Part shown: one piece after another, positions 20,535 to 33,130 of the stretch
Numbering within the stretch: position 1 is the first letter of the stretch
Layout of the letters: each line of letters opens with the position of its first letter
The notes under the pieces: generated by a model
Databases searched by the model: none
What the model was told of the DNA's origin: nothing
What the model saw: only the letters and a program-made list of their open reading frames with translations
NCBI GenBank assembly: GCA_025617745.1
Contig: CM046859.1
Location: forward strand, 682,001-746,000
From: Heliocidaris erythrogramma
Lineage: Eukaryota; Echinodermata; Echinoidea; Camarodonta; Echinometridae
Reading direction: 5' to 3'
Length of the DNA stretch: 64,000 nt
Translations under genes and position numbers: made by a program

Positions 20535-21700
20535 GACATCATATGTTTGTTGACTCGCTGTTTAAAATATTGAACACTGTCACTCTTAATTTTTCCCACC
20601 ACGGTGTCTGGGAGGGCGTTCCATATCCTAATCGCAGAATGAAGGAAGGTTCTGTCCAGTGTTTAGCACGAGGCATAGCTAAATCATGGTTAGGCATGGA
20701 TGAGCTGGCACGAGTTGTTCTACGGGATGTGTATGGGCTTAGTAACAATTCCTGGAGATCTCTAGGACAGTGAGAGGTGTGCATTTTGTAAAGCACTGTA
20801 ACAGCCGATACCTCCCTTCTGTGTTGGAGGCTAGCGATGACTAGTTCCGTACAGGCAGTTGCTTGATCTACTCCAATGATTCGGAGAGCTTTTTTACTGA
20901 ATGGAATCAAGTTGGCTTAAGACCGTTGGTGAAGCGTTCATCCATGACAGGCAGGCATATTCCATAATACTACGGATTTGAGCTTTGTAGACTGTTGCTC
21001 TTCCTGCCGTATGAAGTTTGTTAGCAATCTTCCTCAGTGCTCCAAGCCTGAGTTCCTACTCCACTGCAAGTTTTGTATTTCCAAAGTACAGATCAGGAGT
21101 TACTGGCGTCCTTTTTCTGGACAACATCAGGGCCTTGCATTTTGTGGGTTCAAAGGTAGCCTTCCATTTGGCCGCTCTTACCCTCATTTCCCAAGATCTC
21201 TGTTTAGGCTGGCGAAAATGCTTGCCCTCTCATTTACAGATCTAATTGGTGCAGACAGTGTGGAGTCATCAGCATACAGTTGTAGCTGGTTTTCTCAGGT
21301 GTCCACTAGGTCATCGATGAAGACAGAGAATAGAAGAGGGCCAAGTATGGAGCCTTGGGGTACTGAGGCATTGATGGGTGAAGCATTAGATAATTGGGCA
21401 GAAAGAACAACCTTGATGGACTTTCCATGAAGATAGCTCTGCAACCATGTGAGAAGCATACCAGACACTCCTTTTGATCTCAGTTTGGCAAGAAGACCAT
21501 TGTGCCACACTTTGTCGAAGGCATCTTTAATATCACAAGCAACAATGCATACCTCTTCACTTCTGTCTAGAAATGCATTCCAAGTCTGTGCAAGGATGGT
21601 GAGAAGGGTCGGCAGTGCTATGATGTGGTCTGAAGCCAAATTGTCTGCTAGAGATCAGCTTAATTGTTAAGCAGAGGCCATTTGTGAATGAACCGCAAAA
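20535..21700 (-). pseudogene. Jockey/I/CR1-type LINE reverse transcriptase remnant
   Basis: On the minus strand, 21639-21295 has the palm: ACDIKDAFDKVWHNGLLAKL (first Asp) and SVPQGSILGPLLFSVFIDDL. After a TGA near 21299 the same frame continues with LQLYADDSTLSA, the catalytic Asp pair. Further frame changes lead to the C-terminal part (20910-20539): ALRIIGVDQATACTELV and MPRAKHWTEPSFI. The left part of the RT upstream of about 21700 is missing or decayed. No endonuclease is visible. It is an inactive 5'-truncated copy. Confidence 0.8.
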
Positions 21701-22575
21701 GGCACCAAAATCCCATCAACCAATCAGAATTATCTTTAGATCACTAGTCAGAGGATGTCATTAGCCACAATTTGGTATGCAAAATGGTTCAATAAATCAT
21801 CTTGTTCGGAATTCCCACTCGATTGAATGAGGCGATATGAGGTCAAAATATGGGGAAATGCTTCACTGCCATAGGGAAAGGTCTGATTTCTCTTTTTAAA
21901 CCAAAATGTGCAGTAGTTACCTTACAAATAATCTACGGGTTATTAGCAATACATATAGGAAAATGTGTGAAGATTATTTATCCGGGCGAAATGATGTCAA
22001 ATATCAATTGGTTTTAAAGCCCTCGTGTGATTTTATGGATAATGTCACAAACTGAGACAAGTTTTCCCGTGTTATAGGACTCGGTGCGAAGTGCGCTAAG
22101 CAAATGCACTATAGTTCTTCATATGTGATATTGTGAAAATTGTATTGCTTTCTCAAAAGTAGTCGAATGATATTGTCAGGATTATGTGAACACACATTTT
22201 ATATATTTGCACCTGTTTGATAATAGATGATAGAGGAGCTTGCTAAGTATCACTCTCCTTAGAAACTTTTAATCTCATCCCTTTATGTTTGTAATTTATC
22301 TGATTAAGTTCACTTGATGTCAAACTTCCAGACTATATAAAAACATTTCATGTTCAATTATGTTTCAGTTCCTAAATCACAATATCACAATATGCAGAAT
22401 ATGATTCAAAATGATGACCGGCCAGGGAGAATTCGGGGGAATTGTAGCACCGCGTTTGAGGGAACATTGAAGCGCGGGAGGATGTTATGTACTGGAGCGA
22501 TGCGAACGTGTCACAGCGAACGGTTACTGTATATATGTTGTTATTCCAGTCGCTACGAGAATAAGTCGCAGAAGC
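21701..22575. other. No supported gene
   Basis: Ordinary AT-rich sequence; no exon, element ends or RNA gene that I can support. Confidence 0.4.
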
Positions 22576-22645
22576 GAGAGAGAGAGAGAGAGAGAGAGAA
22601 ATGCACAAACACACCCCCCCCCCCACACACACACACACACACACC
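22576..22645. repeat. (GA)n and (CA)n microsatellites
   Basis: GAGAGA at about 22576-22600, a C-run and CACACA at about 22610-22645 directly precede the 5' end of the Rex1-like LINE. Confidence 0.9.
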
Positions 22646-22667
22646 CACAGCACCCCATTTCTTGCTA

Positions 22668-24554
22668 TGATATTACAGACTGGGATGAACTGATCTCAAC
22701 TGCAGCAGATCTAGATGAAGCAGTTGATGTCGTAAATGGATACGTATTGTTTTGCCAAGATTTTCATGTCTCTGAAAAATCTGTAAAGGTGTATCCAAAT
22801 CAAAAACCATGGGTCAGAAAAGAGCTGAAAGACTTGTTTGATAAAAGGAAAAATGCTTTCCTAATTCACGATATAGATGAGGTAAAGGAAATAAATAAGA
22901 AAATTAAGCAAGACATTGGTACCGCAAAAAACATGTATAAAGATAAGTTGGAAAGTAAATTCAAGTCACATGATACAAGAGAAGCCTGTAAATGCATGCA
23001 AACAATGACTGGGTTCAAACAGAAATCAAGGCTAACACCCGATGTTGGAACTGGTAATACTAGTGATGATGCAAATGAATTGAATAAATTTTATGCACGC
23101 TTTGATGACCAAAATTTCAATGTTGAAAATGACAGGATATCTTCTGAGTTGAAAAGTAAAAATGACACCTCTATTACTTGTGACGTTTCAGATGTGGCTA
23201 AGTACTTCAAAAGAAATAATCCAAGAAAATCAATGGGCCCCGACAGAATCAGCGGAAAATTGTTAAAAACATGTGCTTGGCAATTGACTAAGCCCTTTGC
23301 AACTCTCTTCCAAGACTCACTCAATCAAAGTTACGTCCCCATTTGTTGGAAATCTTCCATTGTTATACCAGTTGCGAAAACACCGAAAGCGTCAGAATTA
23401 AATGATTTTCGACCAATTTCGCTGACTTCTTTGGTAATGAAAAGTTTTGAAAGGTTGGTTTTGAAATACTTACTCACCCATGTATTGTCGGAAATAGATC
23501 CTCTACAGTTTGCATATCAACCCAACAAATCTGTAAATGATGCAGTCCTAACTCTAATCCACATGATATCAGAACATGTCGACAGACTTGGATGTTATGT
23601 ACGCTCAACCATGGTAGATTTCTCGTCGGCCTTTAATACAATTCAGTGTCATGTGTTAGTCAACAAACTAATTACACAGATGAAGCTAAAATCATCGGTC
23701 ATCTTATGGTTACAAAGTTTTCTGACCAATCGAGAACAAAGGGTAAAAGTAGGAAACACTATTTCTGACACGATTACCGTTAACACTGGGTCCCCGCAGG
23801 GTTGTGTGTTATCAGCACCCCTTTTTATTCTTTACACAAACGATTGCAAGGCGTCATCTGAAAATGTCATTATATTGAAATATGCAGACGATACAGCCAT
23901 TGTGGGCCAGATAATGAGCAGGCATATAGAAACGAGATAGCAACATTTGAAACATGGTGCGACCAAAATTTTCTCGTCCTAAACACGACTAAAACAAAAG
24001 AATTGATTTTTGACTTCCGCACCGCCAAAAGAGACCCGATGATACCGGTAAAATTAAAGAATGAAAATATTGAAGTAGTTGAATGTTTTAAATATCTCGG
24101 AACGATGGTTGACAACAAGTTGTCATGGGATGATCAATGTAGGGCAATTGTGGCAAAATCCCAACAAAGGATGTACTTTCTGAGGAAAATGAATACATTT
24201 CATGTAGACAGAACCATTTTAAATCTTTTTTATCAGTCAGTCATAGAAAGTGTCTTACTATTCAGTTGTGTTGTGTGGTACAAAGGGTGCAAAAGGAGGG
24301 AGTTTGGAAAACTACTAAGAGTCGTTAAACAAGCTGCAAAGTTGACGGGAGAAGTTAGAGATTTGGATAGGTTATGTGAAAGAAGAATCTTAAAGCAGGT
24401 TAGAACTATTCTGGACAATGCAAATCACCCCCTTCATTATTGTTACACTCTCATGCGTTCAGGGAAACGATTTCGTTCCTTGAATTGCCGCACCCAGCGC
24501 TTCCTAAATTCGTTTGTTCCTTTCTCGATTCGTTTATATAACCAATCCAATTAG
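22668..24554 (+). pseudogene. Rex1-like reverse transcriptase, one frameshift
   Basis: Frame 1 (to TAG at 23938-23940) has NQKPWVRKELKDLFDKRKNA (linker), SMGPDRISGKLLKTCAWQL, LNDFRPISLTSLVMKSFERL, TMVDFSSAFNTIQ (first catalytic Asp), GSPQGCVLSAPLFILYTNDC and ILKYADDTAIVG (Asp pair). A one-base change near 23913 moves the reading to the frame of 24003-24554. That part has KELIFDFRTAKRDP, ECFKYLGTMVDNKLSW, QQRMYFLRKMNTFHVDR and RRILKQVRTILDNANHPL, the C-terminal signature of Rex1-type elements best known from fishes. Catalytic residues are intact; loss of the 5' part and the frameshift make it inactive. Confidence 0.85.
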
Positions 24555-24880
24555 ACATTGCAAACCCATTTCCTTTCCATTTTAATTTTAGCAGCCTCAT
24601 ACTGTCATGATTAGTATTTATTCAGGATTCAGTTAAATCGATTATAATTGATGATATTTGTGTAAAATTTAAATCATATCACACATTTTGAACTCGTATA
24701 TTGTAGATTCCATTACTACTACACTCTCTATTTCTTACGTGAATTACTTGTAAAAATGTCTATACCATGTATTATATGTATTGTATTGTATTGTACATAT
24801 ATCTGTATGCGAGCGAAATGAATTTCCAAATCGGACAATAAATGAAATTGAATTGATTGAATTGAATGAATTTCCCTTTT
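22668..24880 (+). mobile_element. Rex1-like LINE, 5'-truncated, with 3' tail
   Basis: RT sequence begins abruptly after the microsatellite (TDWDELISTAADLDEAVDVV) and runs to 24554. A 300-bp 3' UTR ends with ACAATAAATGAAATTGAATT and ATTGAATTGAATG repeats, the tail style of Rex1/Babar-type LINEs. No endonuclease is present. Apart from one frame change it is well preserved. Confidence 0.82.
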
Positions 24881-24927
24881 CACATAATCACATTATATCG
24901 TATATTGACCACAAAGTAAATCGTGTA

Positions 24928-24970
24928 AACACACACACACAAACACACACACACGCACACACACACACAC
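24928..24970. repeat. (CA)n microsatellite
   Basis: ACACAC with a few A/G interruptions; the Cys/Val-rich minus ORF over it is an artefact. Confidence 0.9.
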
Positions 24971-26343
24971 GTTTGCATGGCTTTACTTCCGAGGACAACT
25001 ATTGTTCCTCTATTGTTACTCGTCCTCGGACAGTCGACGGAATAAGGCATAAATTCATTGTTCGACGTTCGAGGACTATTGTCCGCCTTCCGAGGACCAT
25101 TGTTGTCATGATTTTTTTTTGTTCTCTGTCCGAAAATGTCCTCGGACATAATGCTAAACAAACGCACCCCCACGTGGTTGTGTATGGTGTACACACGGTC
25201 TATGCATAGGGCATTACAAGCACAGTGTGTTTCCTCGTTGAATAGCTGCAGAAAACTAAGAACGCCTTGAACGAACCTGCATGTGACACGCAGATTCAAG
25301 AAATACATTTTCGAATCGCGTTTTCATCCTTCTATTACGAATTTTTGGAGGGAATAAGCTTTATTTATCCATTCCATGAGGGTTTTTTGTTGGTGATTTT
25401 TTAAAGTTATTTATGTCAAAGCGGTGTAGGATTGTCATTGACTTTGTACACGTCGATCCGCGGTCAGACATCGGTGAAGGGTCATATAAATAGTTCATTA
25501 AGGTCAATTGATCGTTCCCTAAAACTCGGTACTCTCCCTGACTGATGACCAAGTTTCAATGGATTTTGAAATCCGATAATCCCACATGCATAAGGGATTT
25601 CATTTTGGCCTAATCGGTAATGTCATGTTATGTAGTGGCGGGCAACTCCCCATTTGCTCCAATACACAAAATATATTACTTAGTAGGACAAATTTCTTTT
25701 ATGAAGACCTATAACAAATTATGCTATCTACAATATATTTTGAGTAGGGCCCCGTTGGAAAAGGCGCTTAGGAGGAAACAAACCGCAAATTAATGATATT
25801 TTAGTGTACGACAAACAAGTTGACCTCCAATAATGTCACAATGGACTCACCAAATTGTCAATTTGAGATTCACATAGATGTATTAAGTGATCTCAAGTTT
25901 CAAACATCCATAACTTTCTTATTCTTTTTCCGACTTCTTTCAAACTTTCACCAACCTATTTTTCTATTGTTCTGCTTTCATACAAATCATCTTATTATTA
26001 AGGTTTGCTTGCCCTTTAACTTACTTGAAATTGGTTCTATGACACAGATGGTCTGAAGGAGGTCCAGAATGGTACGAGCCATGTTTAGCAGGTTATTAGT
26101 GGCTGAAGAGATGTGAGACGAAGAATCACAGCAACTGCTAATCTGAGAGGTGCAAAAATACAACCAGTTTCAGTAAAAAGGCTTTCCATTTTTATAATTT
26201 GAAGCTACAGGGTACGTTACATAAATGACATTGACTACCACCCCCCCCCCCTCCCCCCAAGAAAAATAAGCAGCTACGTAAATATGATCCTCGTTTTTCT
26301 TGATCTAAAGTAAGAAAGTTTTTAATATATAATTTGGAACATT
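24971..26343. other. No supported gene; short CGAGGAC repeats
   Basis: About 24990-25150 contains several decayed copies of a CGAGGACTATTGT-like unit in both orientations. The rest is AT-rich, with a C-run near 26241-26257. Confidence 0.4.
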
Positions 26344-26510
26344 GGCAGATCCAGGGAAGTGCCTTCCGGCCCGTGCCCCCCCCCCCCCCCTTTTTTTAGA
26401 ATGAAAACTTTTTTTTTTGCTTGTCAGGATACGGATCTATCTTTTCTAAAAGTTGACAAACCTGCATTTGTGTGCCCCACCCCTTATACTAAATCCTGGA
26501 TCCGCCCCTG
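26344..26510 (-). repeat. Miniature element, GGGGCGGATCCAG family, reverse copy
   Basis: It ends TCCTGGATCCGCCCCTG at 26510 (reverse of CAGGGGCGGATCCAGGA) and begins GGCAGATCCAGGGA at 26344, giving inverted ends of about 13 bp. Internal blocks match 5955-6278 in order, with a deletion here. Confidence 0.65.
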
Positions 26511-27984
26511 ATTTGGAAGACGACGTTGAGACATAAGTTATACTTATTCTCAGCATAGATGGTAACTTCTGTCATTACAACTGCATTCTTTATATTTATA
26601 TTCTGTTTTAATTTGAAAGAAGGCCTTACGCCCTTATTCAGCATTGTATGCATAGAGTACATTTTTAAGCATTTGCGTAGTTCGGACTCACGGACATCGA
26701 GCCCTTGTCCAAACATCTGAGACCAATGTTCAAGATGATATGTGAATAATGGTACGTTCATACATGTAGTCAAGCTCGAGCTTCATGATGATGTGGCCTA
26801 TATGTTACGCAAACTAAACTGTCCACTTTAACAACCACTGTAAATTTATCTGCCCCGAGGCATTTTTTGTTTCCATTTCTTTAATTTTCTTCTTTTCCGT
26901 CTTTTCTATTCTGTTTTTTACTTTTGTCGTTTTTGCACCCTTTCAAGTGGCATGTGCCCTTTTGCCCAATTGCGTATCTGGATCTTGGCGTCAGGAGGGG
27001 CAAAACATCCGAGCAAATGGTGATCCATACATTTCAGAAAGAAAAAAAATCACCTTTGAGGCCCTAATTTGCAAGTGCGGGGGCGGGGTATACAGTGCGG
27101 TGGACGTTCTTTTATCAAATTTTAATATTTTGAATTCGATATGTTTTATTTTTTCATTATTGTATCGCGCAGTTTATTACTACGTTATACAAGGAATTCA
27201 TATTTATTTGCGAGAGAGCGAAGCGATCGACTTTATATTTTGAATGAGAAAAGTGTTAAATTGTTTGATCTAAGTGCGATTTTGAATGACTGAAATACCA
27301 AGTTGAATGATGAATTTTACGGTGCAGATTTTTTCGCTAATTTGAATGACTCTTATATCAAATTGAATGAAAAAAGTCGGAAATTGACCGCAAAAACCTA
27401 TATTATTCTGGAAACGTATTGCTTCATTTATTCGTTATGACTTCAAACAAACACTTATATTGAATGAAAAACACTTGATTGTTGGTTTAGATTCTAAATT
27501 TTTAAATGCTAAAGATATAAATACAGTCATTATATACGCACAATATGCAATATATAACATTTATATGTTGAACTACTTTCAGGGGAAAACTTATAATAGT
27601 TTTACGATATGACATGCTCTTAAAAACGAATTACATTTAGATAACATTTCAGATGATATATCAAATGCTATTCGACAATTTATTCCGTGATTATAACCGA
27701 TTGTTATTTTCCTTTCTTCCTTTGGAGATTTTTCGCTGAAAAGTGGATGTATATTTATATGTATTTTAATAATGTATTGTGGATTGTATTGAATAATTGT
27801 ATTGTTAAAAAAAAAAAAGGGGGGGGTTGCGTGTGTGTGTGTGTGTGTGTGCGAGAGGGTATATATATATATATATATATATACAATGCGAAAGGAAATG
27901 AGAGAATAATGGTTGCGTAACTTAAATCAAAGTTCCCCAGAGCTGTCCTCCCTTTTTGAAATTTTTTGCAAAGGCTGAAAAAAT
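26511..27984. other. No supported gene; microsatellites at the right end
   Basis: 27808-27826 is an A-run passing into a G-run; (GT)n follows to about 27851 and (TA)n at about 27860-27882. ORFs here are short and compositionally odd. Confidence 0.5.
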
Positions 27985-28055
27985 GTCTCCGCCGGGAATC
28001 GGACCCGGGACGTTGGCTTAGAACGCCAATGCCTTAACCACTAGACCACGGAGAC
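27985..28055 (-). tRNA. tRNA-Arg(TCT)-like gene or tRNA pseudogene
   Basis: The 71-nt minus strand sequence folds as a full cloverleaf: acceptor GTCTCCG/CGGAGAC (7 perfect pairs), D-arm GTCT/AGGC (one wobble), anticodon stem TTGGC/GCCAA (5 pairs) with loop GTTCTAA, and T-stem CCGGG/CCCGG with loop TCCGATT. U33 is present and the anticodon reads TCT (Arg, AGA). The T-loop has C where TTC is expected, a departure from the B-box. ATTTTTT follows the 3' end, a Pol III terminator. It could be a functional tRNA, a pseudogene or a tRNA-derived repeat. Confidence 0.6.
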
Positions 28056-28068
28056 GGGTCAGTGGTTA

Positions 28069-28091
28069 TATATATATATATATATATATAA
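28069..28091. repeat. (TA)n microsatellite
   Basis: Pure TA dinucleotides just upstream of the tRNA-like gene. Confidence 0.9.
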
Positions 28092-28756
28092 ATTAATTAT
28101 ATCAATTAATTCTACATGCCAAAACTTTGATTTCCATCAAAATCTTGGCCATGCAAAGTCATATTTATGCCACAACATGGTCGTTGCTTTGGCAACATGG
28201 TAGAAATTGGTATTTTAAGAAAAAATATAGCATTTCTGTATCAAAACCAAAAAAAAAACATAATAGAAATGTCTAAGTACACATACTTTCTACTTTCCGA
28301 TTCTTTTCAGTCTAGATGTTGATTTTGAAGGAATAGTCATGCCTGATAGGACAGTTGCTATGGCAACAAAATGATGCAAAATTTAAAGTAGGTATGTGTG
28401 GCTTATGAAATTAATTTAAGTGCATTAGTTAATATACTTAAAATCTACCCCCTCCCCTTGGACACCTTTTTTTCTCACGCTGTTCTTTCTTGTTAGCCAG
28501 AAGGCTCGGCCATTGATATCACCATCTGTCTATTTGTCATTAAAGTGGTGGTGGATGAACGTGCCTAAGACGTCTCCACGGTAACAAATTAATTTCATAA
28601 AGTAAAATATTTTTGAGTAAACAACGTAAATGCATATTTTTTTTTTCACCCTAAACAGGTGTGTTTATTGCAACAAAAAGATTTCACATTCAATTTTCGT
28701 TTTTCGTTTAAAAAAACACACGTTACAAAGCAATATAACATTCTACAGATACATTT

Positions 28757-31080
28757 TCAGCATTTCAGGTAAATTATACATTTTTCGTTTCCTCTTTTTA
28801 CAAAGGCAGTATTGTTGTCGATTCGTGTTTTAATTTCCTTCAAAAAAGTAAACCACAATCTTTTCCTCCTTTCATCTTTTCCTTTTTCGTTTCTCAAAAT
28901 CAACATTTTGTATATGCTCCAATAGGCAATAGTCAAAATATCATCAGTACTTCTTTCTGGGTCAATTTTCAACAAAGTATTAATGTTAAAAGCAAGGTCT
29001 ACGTTATAAACATTTTTTTTACCACGTCGAATAAGTTATCAAAAAAACATGAAATAAATCTTCTGTAAAGTTACATGTTTCACATATATCAGAATTATTA
29101 AGTTGCTATAAAAACAACATCGTTTTGGTAGGACCCAAGTTATACAGCATTTTGAAATTGAACTGTTTCAATTTGTTTTCTTTTATATTTTTCAATTTCT
29201 TTGAAAGATATTTTTTCCAATTTATATAATTATTACTTAAGTTTGTCCAGTATGATGGACCAACATTTGCTATTTCATATTTTGCTAAAATATGATAAAA
29301 CATTTTACTAGAATAAATCTTCAATTCTTTTTCTTTTTGACAAATTGGTATTGTTGGAGTTTCTCACAAACTAGTTTCCTTAAAATTATTTGTCCAAACT
29401 TTTGGTATTGCACTTTGTAGTTTGGAAAAATCAAACACGGCTCTCGTTATTGTTTTTTTCATCTTGAATAATTATTTTCTATCAATTTTGTCATAGATTT
29501 TAATTTACCTTCAATACAGATATCTTTCAAGAAAATAATATTACTGAAATACCACTCTCTGTAGAAAAGTGGTTGGTTTTCATGAACAATATATTTATTA
29601 TACCACAAAATCTGAGTATCTGAATGAATATAATCCTTTTTGATAATTTCTCTTAGATATGACCACGCTTTCATCATATCTAAGTAAAACCTTGGCAATC
29701 TGTCAACAAATGTTTTGTCTATCATATATTGATCAATGATACAGTTAAGAAGGGGTTTGAGACCTCCCAATGGTTGAAGTATGTCAAAGCAAACTCCTTC
29801 CAATAACCTTCTGTGTCATCAACTATTCTAGCCAACCACTTCAATCTAAAACTCTGTATTAAAAATTTCAATATGAATCATTCTTATTCCACCGTCTGGG
29901 TAATCTTTGACAATCGTTTTTCTCTTCACTTTGTCAACTTTTGAATTTCATACAAATTGATAAATCATCTTTTTTATTTTTTCACAACATAATTTGGTAC
30001 TGAGCAAAACATAATCAAATGAACTATTTGACTAATGAGTAATGTCTTAATTATGAGAACTCTTCCTATAATGGTCAGATTTCTCCTCCTCCAATTGTCT
30101 ACAATCCGTTTCCCAATTTAATTTCACATCTAAATATAAATGTGTGAATATGTGAACTCCTAAATATTTGATAAATCCATCTGTCCAGTGTAAACCAAAA
30201 GCTTCGAAGTACCAATGATCTTCTGCTGAACCTATCCATTTCAATATTGTTTTATCTTTATTAATCACTGGACCGGAAACATTTCTAAATTTATCTAGTT
30301 CTTCCAAAATGTATTTCAGAGAAGACTTTTCCCTGAAAATTACTGTAGTGTCGTCTGCATATTGCAAAATTTTCAACTCCTTTCGATCGTCGTTGTTTCC
30401 AAATAGAAAACATTTAATTTTGTCATTCTTTCTAATTCTATCTGCTAAAATTTCTACTACTAAAATAAACAACATCGCCGATAGAGGGAAGCCTTGTCTA
30501 ATACCTCTACCGATCTCAAAATTTCTTGTTCCCCATCCATTAATAAGTATTGAACTTTCTACTTTTTCATACATCAATTTAATCCAGCAAACAATATTCA
30601 ATAAAATCAAACTGTACAGTATCGAATGCTTTTCGAAAATCAATCAGCATTTGTGCACCTTCTAACCTATTCTTTTTCCAAGTATTCAAAAACATCTTGA
30701 ATGAGTATAATATTAAAACCACTCATTCTGTTCTTAATGTAACCAACTTGATTTTCATCTATAATTTTCGGTATCACTTTATGTAACCTATTTGCGATGG
30801 CCAAAGCCATTATTTTGTAATCATAATTTAACAACGTTATTGGCCTCCAATTATTTAAATCTTCCATCTCTCCTTTTTTGTGGATAAATGTGATAACTCC
30901 TAATCGTTGAGTTTTTGACATAATCTTGTTACTAAAATGTTCATTTAATGCATTAACAAGCATAAACTCAATATCATTCCAGAATTCTCTGTAGAACTCT
31001 ATGGAAAGACCGTCTCCTCCCGGAGTCTTATTTCTACACATCTCAAATGCCGCTTTTCGACATTCTGAATAAGTTAACAA
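28757..31080 (-). pseudogene. L1/Tx1-like reverse transcriptase, frameshifted
   Basis: 31080-30667 gives the finger region (NKTPGGDGLSIEFYREFW, NNWRPITLLNYDYKIMALAI). After a frame change near 30665, LEGAQMLIDFRKAFD supplies the first catalytic Asp, then RQGFPLSAMLFILVVEILAD and LQYADDTTVIF the Asp pair (30643-30047). Decayed frames at 29803-29459, 29324-29106 and 28975-28757 continue into the C-terminal part (LPRFYLDMMKAWSYLREII, LTIAYWSIYKMLILR). Compared with the plus copy at 1-2401, similarity holds along the whole length. Confidence 0.82.
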
Positions 31081-31486
31081 TCCTTTATATAGTTCTTTCT
31101 CTTTCTCAGTTTACCTGTTTACCGATGAACATTCAAAATATATTTCAACCTCTTCTTTTTGTACATGTTTACTAGTATATAACTTTTCATGAAATGAAAC
31201 AACCTCATTTAGAACCTCGGCTCTTTTCATAATAGTCTCTTTACCATTTCGTAGTCTTGTAATATTTTTCTTCTGAGCATTTTTCCTTTGCTAAACTCAT
31301 TCTTGTACATATCTTCTAATTTACATTTAATTCTTACATAATCTTTTTTTAGGCTCATCATCAATATAATTTTGGTTATCCATTTGTTAAGTTATTATAT
31401 TCACAAATCTTTCTTCTAACTGTCTCTTCAATTGATTAATTTTACCTTTCTTTCCAACACAATATATTTGCGTAAATTCACGGCAT

Positions 31487-32428
31487 TTAAAGTAGAACTT
31501 TAATGATTTTAAATATTGGCTTAATACTTATTATTGCATAGATGGCATAAATTAAACAAGGTTATCCAAATTCAACGCTTGGAAACAATGATGAAGTAAT
31601 GATTATTATCAATTATAAAACGGTAAAATACAGCCCCCGATATAGCAGCTGAAGAGCTCCTCGAACGCTGCTGAGATATGTGACGACACACCATGGACCA
31701 GTCCTGTCTAAGCAGACGATGTCCCATAACATCTTACACATTTTTCAGAGCCTATTTTGTCATCTTCTCTTCACTTATTTCTCTTCCTTCAGTAGCGTCA
31801 GTCTTAATGTTAGTCTGTTGCCTCACTCTTAACTTCGTGTATGGTATTATTCTGATGAAAAATGCAGCGTTAAAAAAATAAAGGAATCAGTCACTTGTAA
31901 ACAAAATAAGACGCCATTGTATTTTCAGCTGCTTGCACCGGGGCATGTTCGGCGTTTCAAGAGGGAACGAATACCATCCTGCTATTATTCGGAGGGCTTT
32001 TCAATTTGAAAGTGGGGTTTATTTCATTGATCATTGACCCTTCTCCTTTGTATTTACAATCAAACGGTTTTAGCTATCAGAATCAGTTTCACTTTCCCTT
32101 TATAATGGTGTGAAATAAGGTCATGTTTAAATACACCAAACTCTTTATAATTTGATAAATAATTGCATTGCAATTACGTTCATTTATTATAGGACGTCGT
32201 CTGCTTAAGCAGGATCGATCCCGAGTGTGACGACATCAAAACATCACTATATTTCTGGCGAATCCTCGGATATTCCAGATGCTGAGAAGAGCTTTTATTT
32301 GTGTTGTTTTTATAATCATCAGATACGCAGTTGACATAAAACTTATACGATTGCCATCTGTAAGCTTCCCAGTTTCTAGTGATACATTAATTGCCATATT
32401 TGTGATTTTCTTTGAATATCTACTTTAA
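31487..32428. mobile_element. TTAA-flanked element D, copy 1 (942 bp)
   Basis: TTTAAAGTAG at 31486 and CTACTTTAAA ending at 32429 are exact inverted ends containing TTAA. A second copy with the same two boundaries lies at 49609-50547, which fixes the ends. Internally CCTGTCTAAGCAGACGATG (about 31706) is mirrored by CGTCGTCTGCTTAAGCAGG (about 32195). TTAA target use suggests a piggyBac-type mechanism, but no transposase is present and the 62-residue ORF inside is not conserved in the other copy. Confidence 0.75.
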
Positions 32429-33125
32429 AGGATAATTAACACTAGAATATAAATGTGCTTATGTTCACAGGTGTAATATATTCTTAATCATTGACCTGTA
32501 TCACTTTAGAAATAAAATATCAGAAAAGGGTTTAAATCAAGACATTCTAGCACATGGTATTATCTGCTAACACTTCATGGGGTCTGCCATTTTCTTGATG
32601 ACATGGAGTTGTACATGAACCATTGGAGACCGTTCCGGTCAGGAAGATAATTTTAAATCCACGAGCTAAATTGCTTCTATTCATTATAAAAAAGCCCCAT
32701 ATATGATGGAAAATACATAACAGGTGTATACATTTATTTTAAAATTTGAAATTTATAGATTTCTTTTTAAATTCTCCGGTTTTGCTAACTAGAAATCAAT
32801 TTCTTGGTCTTGTCTGGCAGAGCAGGACTTAATTTATACAACGCGCATTCTGACTTTTGAAGTCCATTATCTCAACGCAGGTGAATGCATAGTTTGTCAC
32901 TATTGACGCTCGGGAAAGTCATCATCCATAAATTTGAATAAATTCGCTCCGTCACGTACGTCATAGTATCAAGAAAATAGATTGATATTTAGTAAAATCG
33001 TAATTTTCAAAGAAATATAAAACACATTTTTTTTGCATTCGGATTAAAAATATCTTTATGTACACATCAAGAAAATGGCAGCCCCCTGGTATCGCTAGCA
33101 GACGATAAATCTTGCTGAGAAAATC
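32429..33125. other. Unassigned insert inside the L1/Tx1 element
   Basis: This interval separates element D from the resumption of endonuclease-linked sequence near 33130 and has no coding potential. Near 33075 CAGCCCCCTGGTATCGCTAG resembles CAGCCCCCGATATAGCAG inside element D (about 31632), hinting at a related, more decayed element. Confidence 0.4.
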
Positions 33126-33130
33126 CTGAT

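Noticed and set aside
20978-21430. 150-residue plus ORF
   Set aside because: It is the antisense of the LINE RT remnant at 20535-21700.
24781-25308. ORFs on both strands over the CA repeat
   Set aside because: Driven by (CA)n and flanking low-complexity sequence.
31693-31881. 62-residue hydrophobic ORF in element D
   Set aside because: The second copy at 49.6 kb has an indel that breaks the frame, so it is not under coding constraint.
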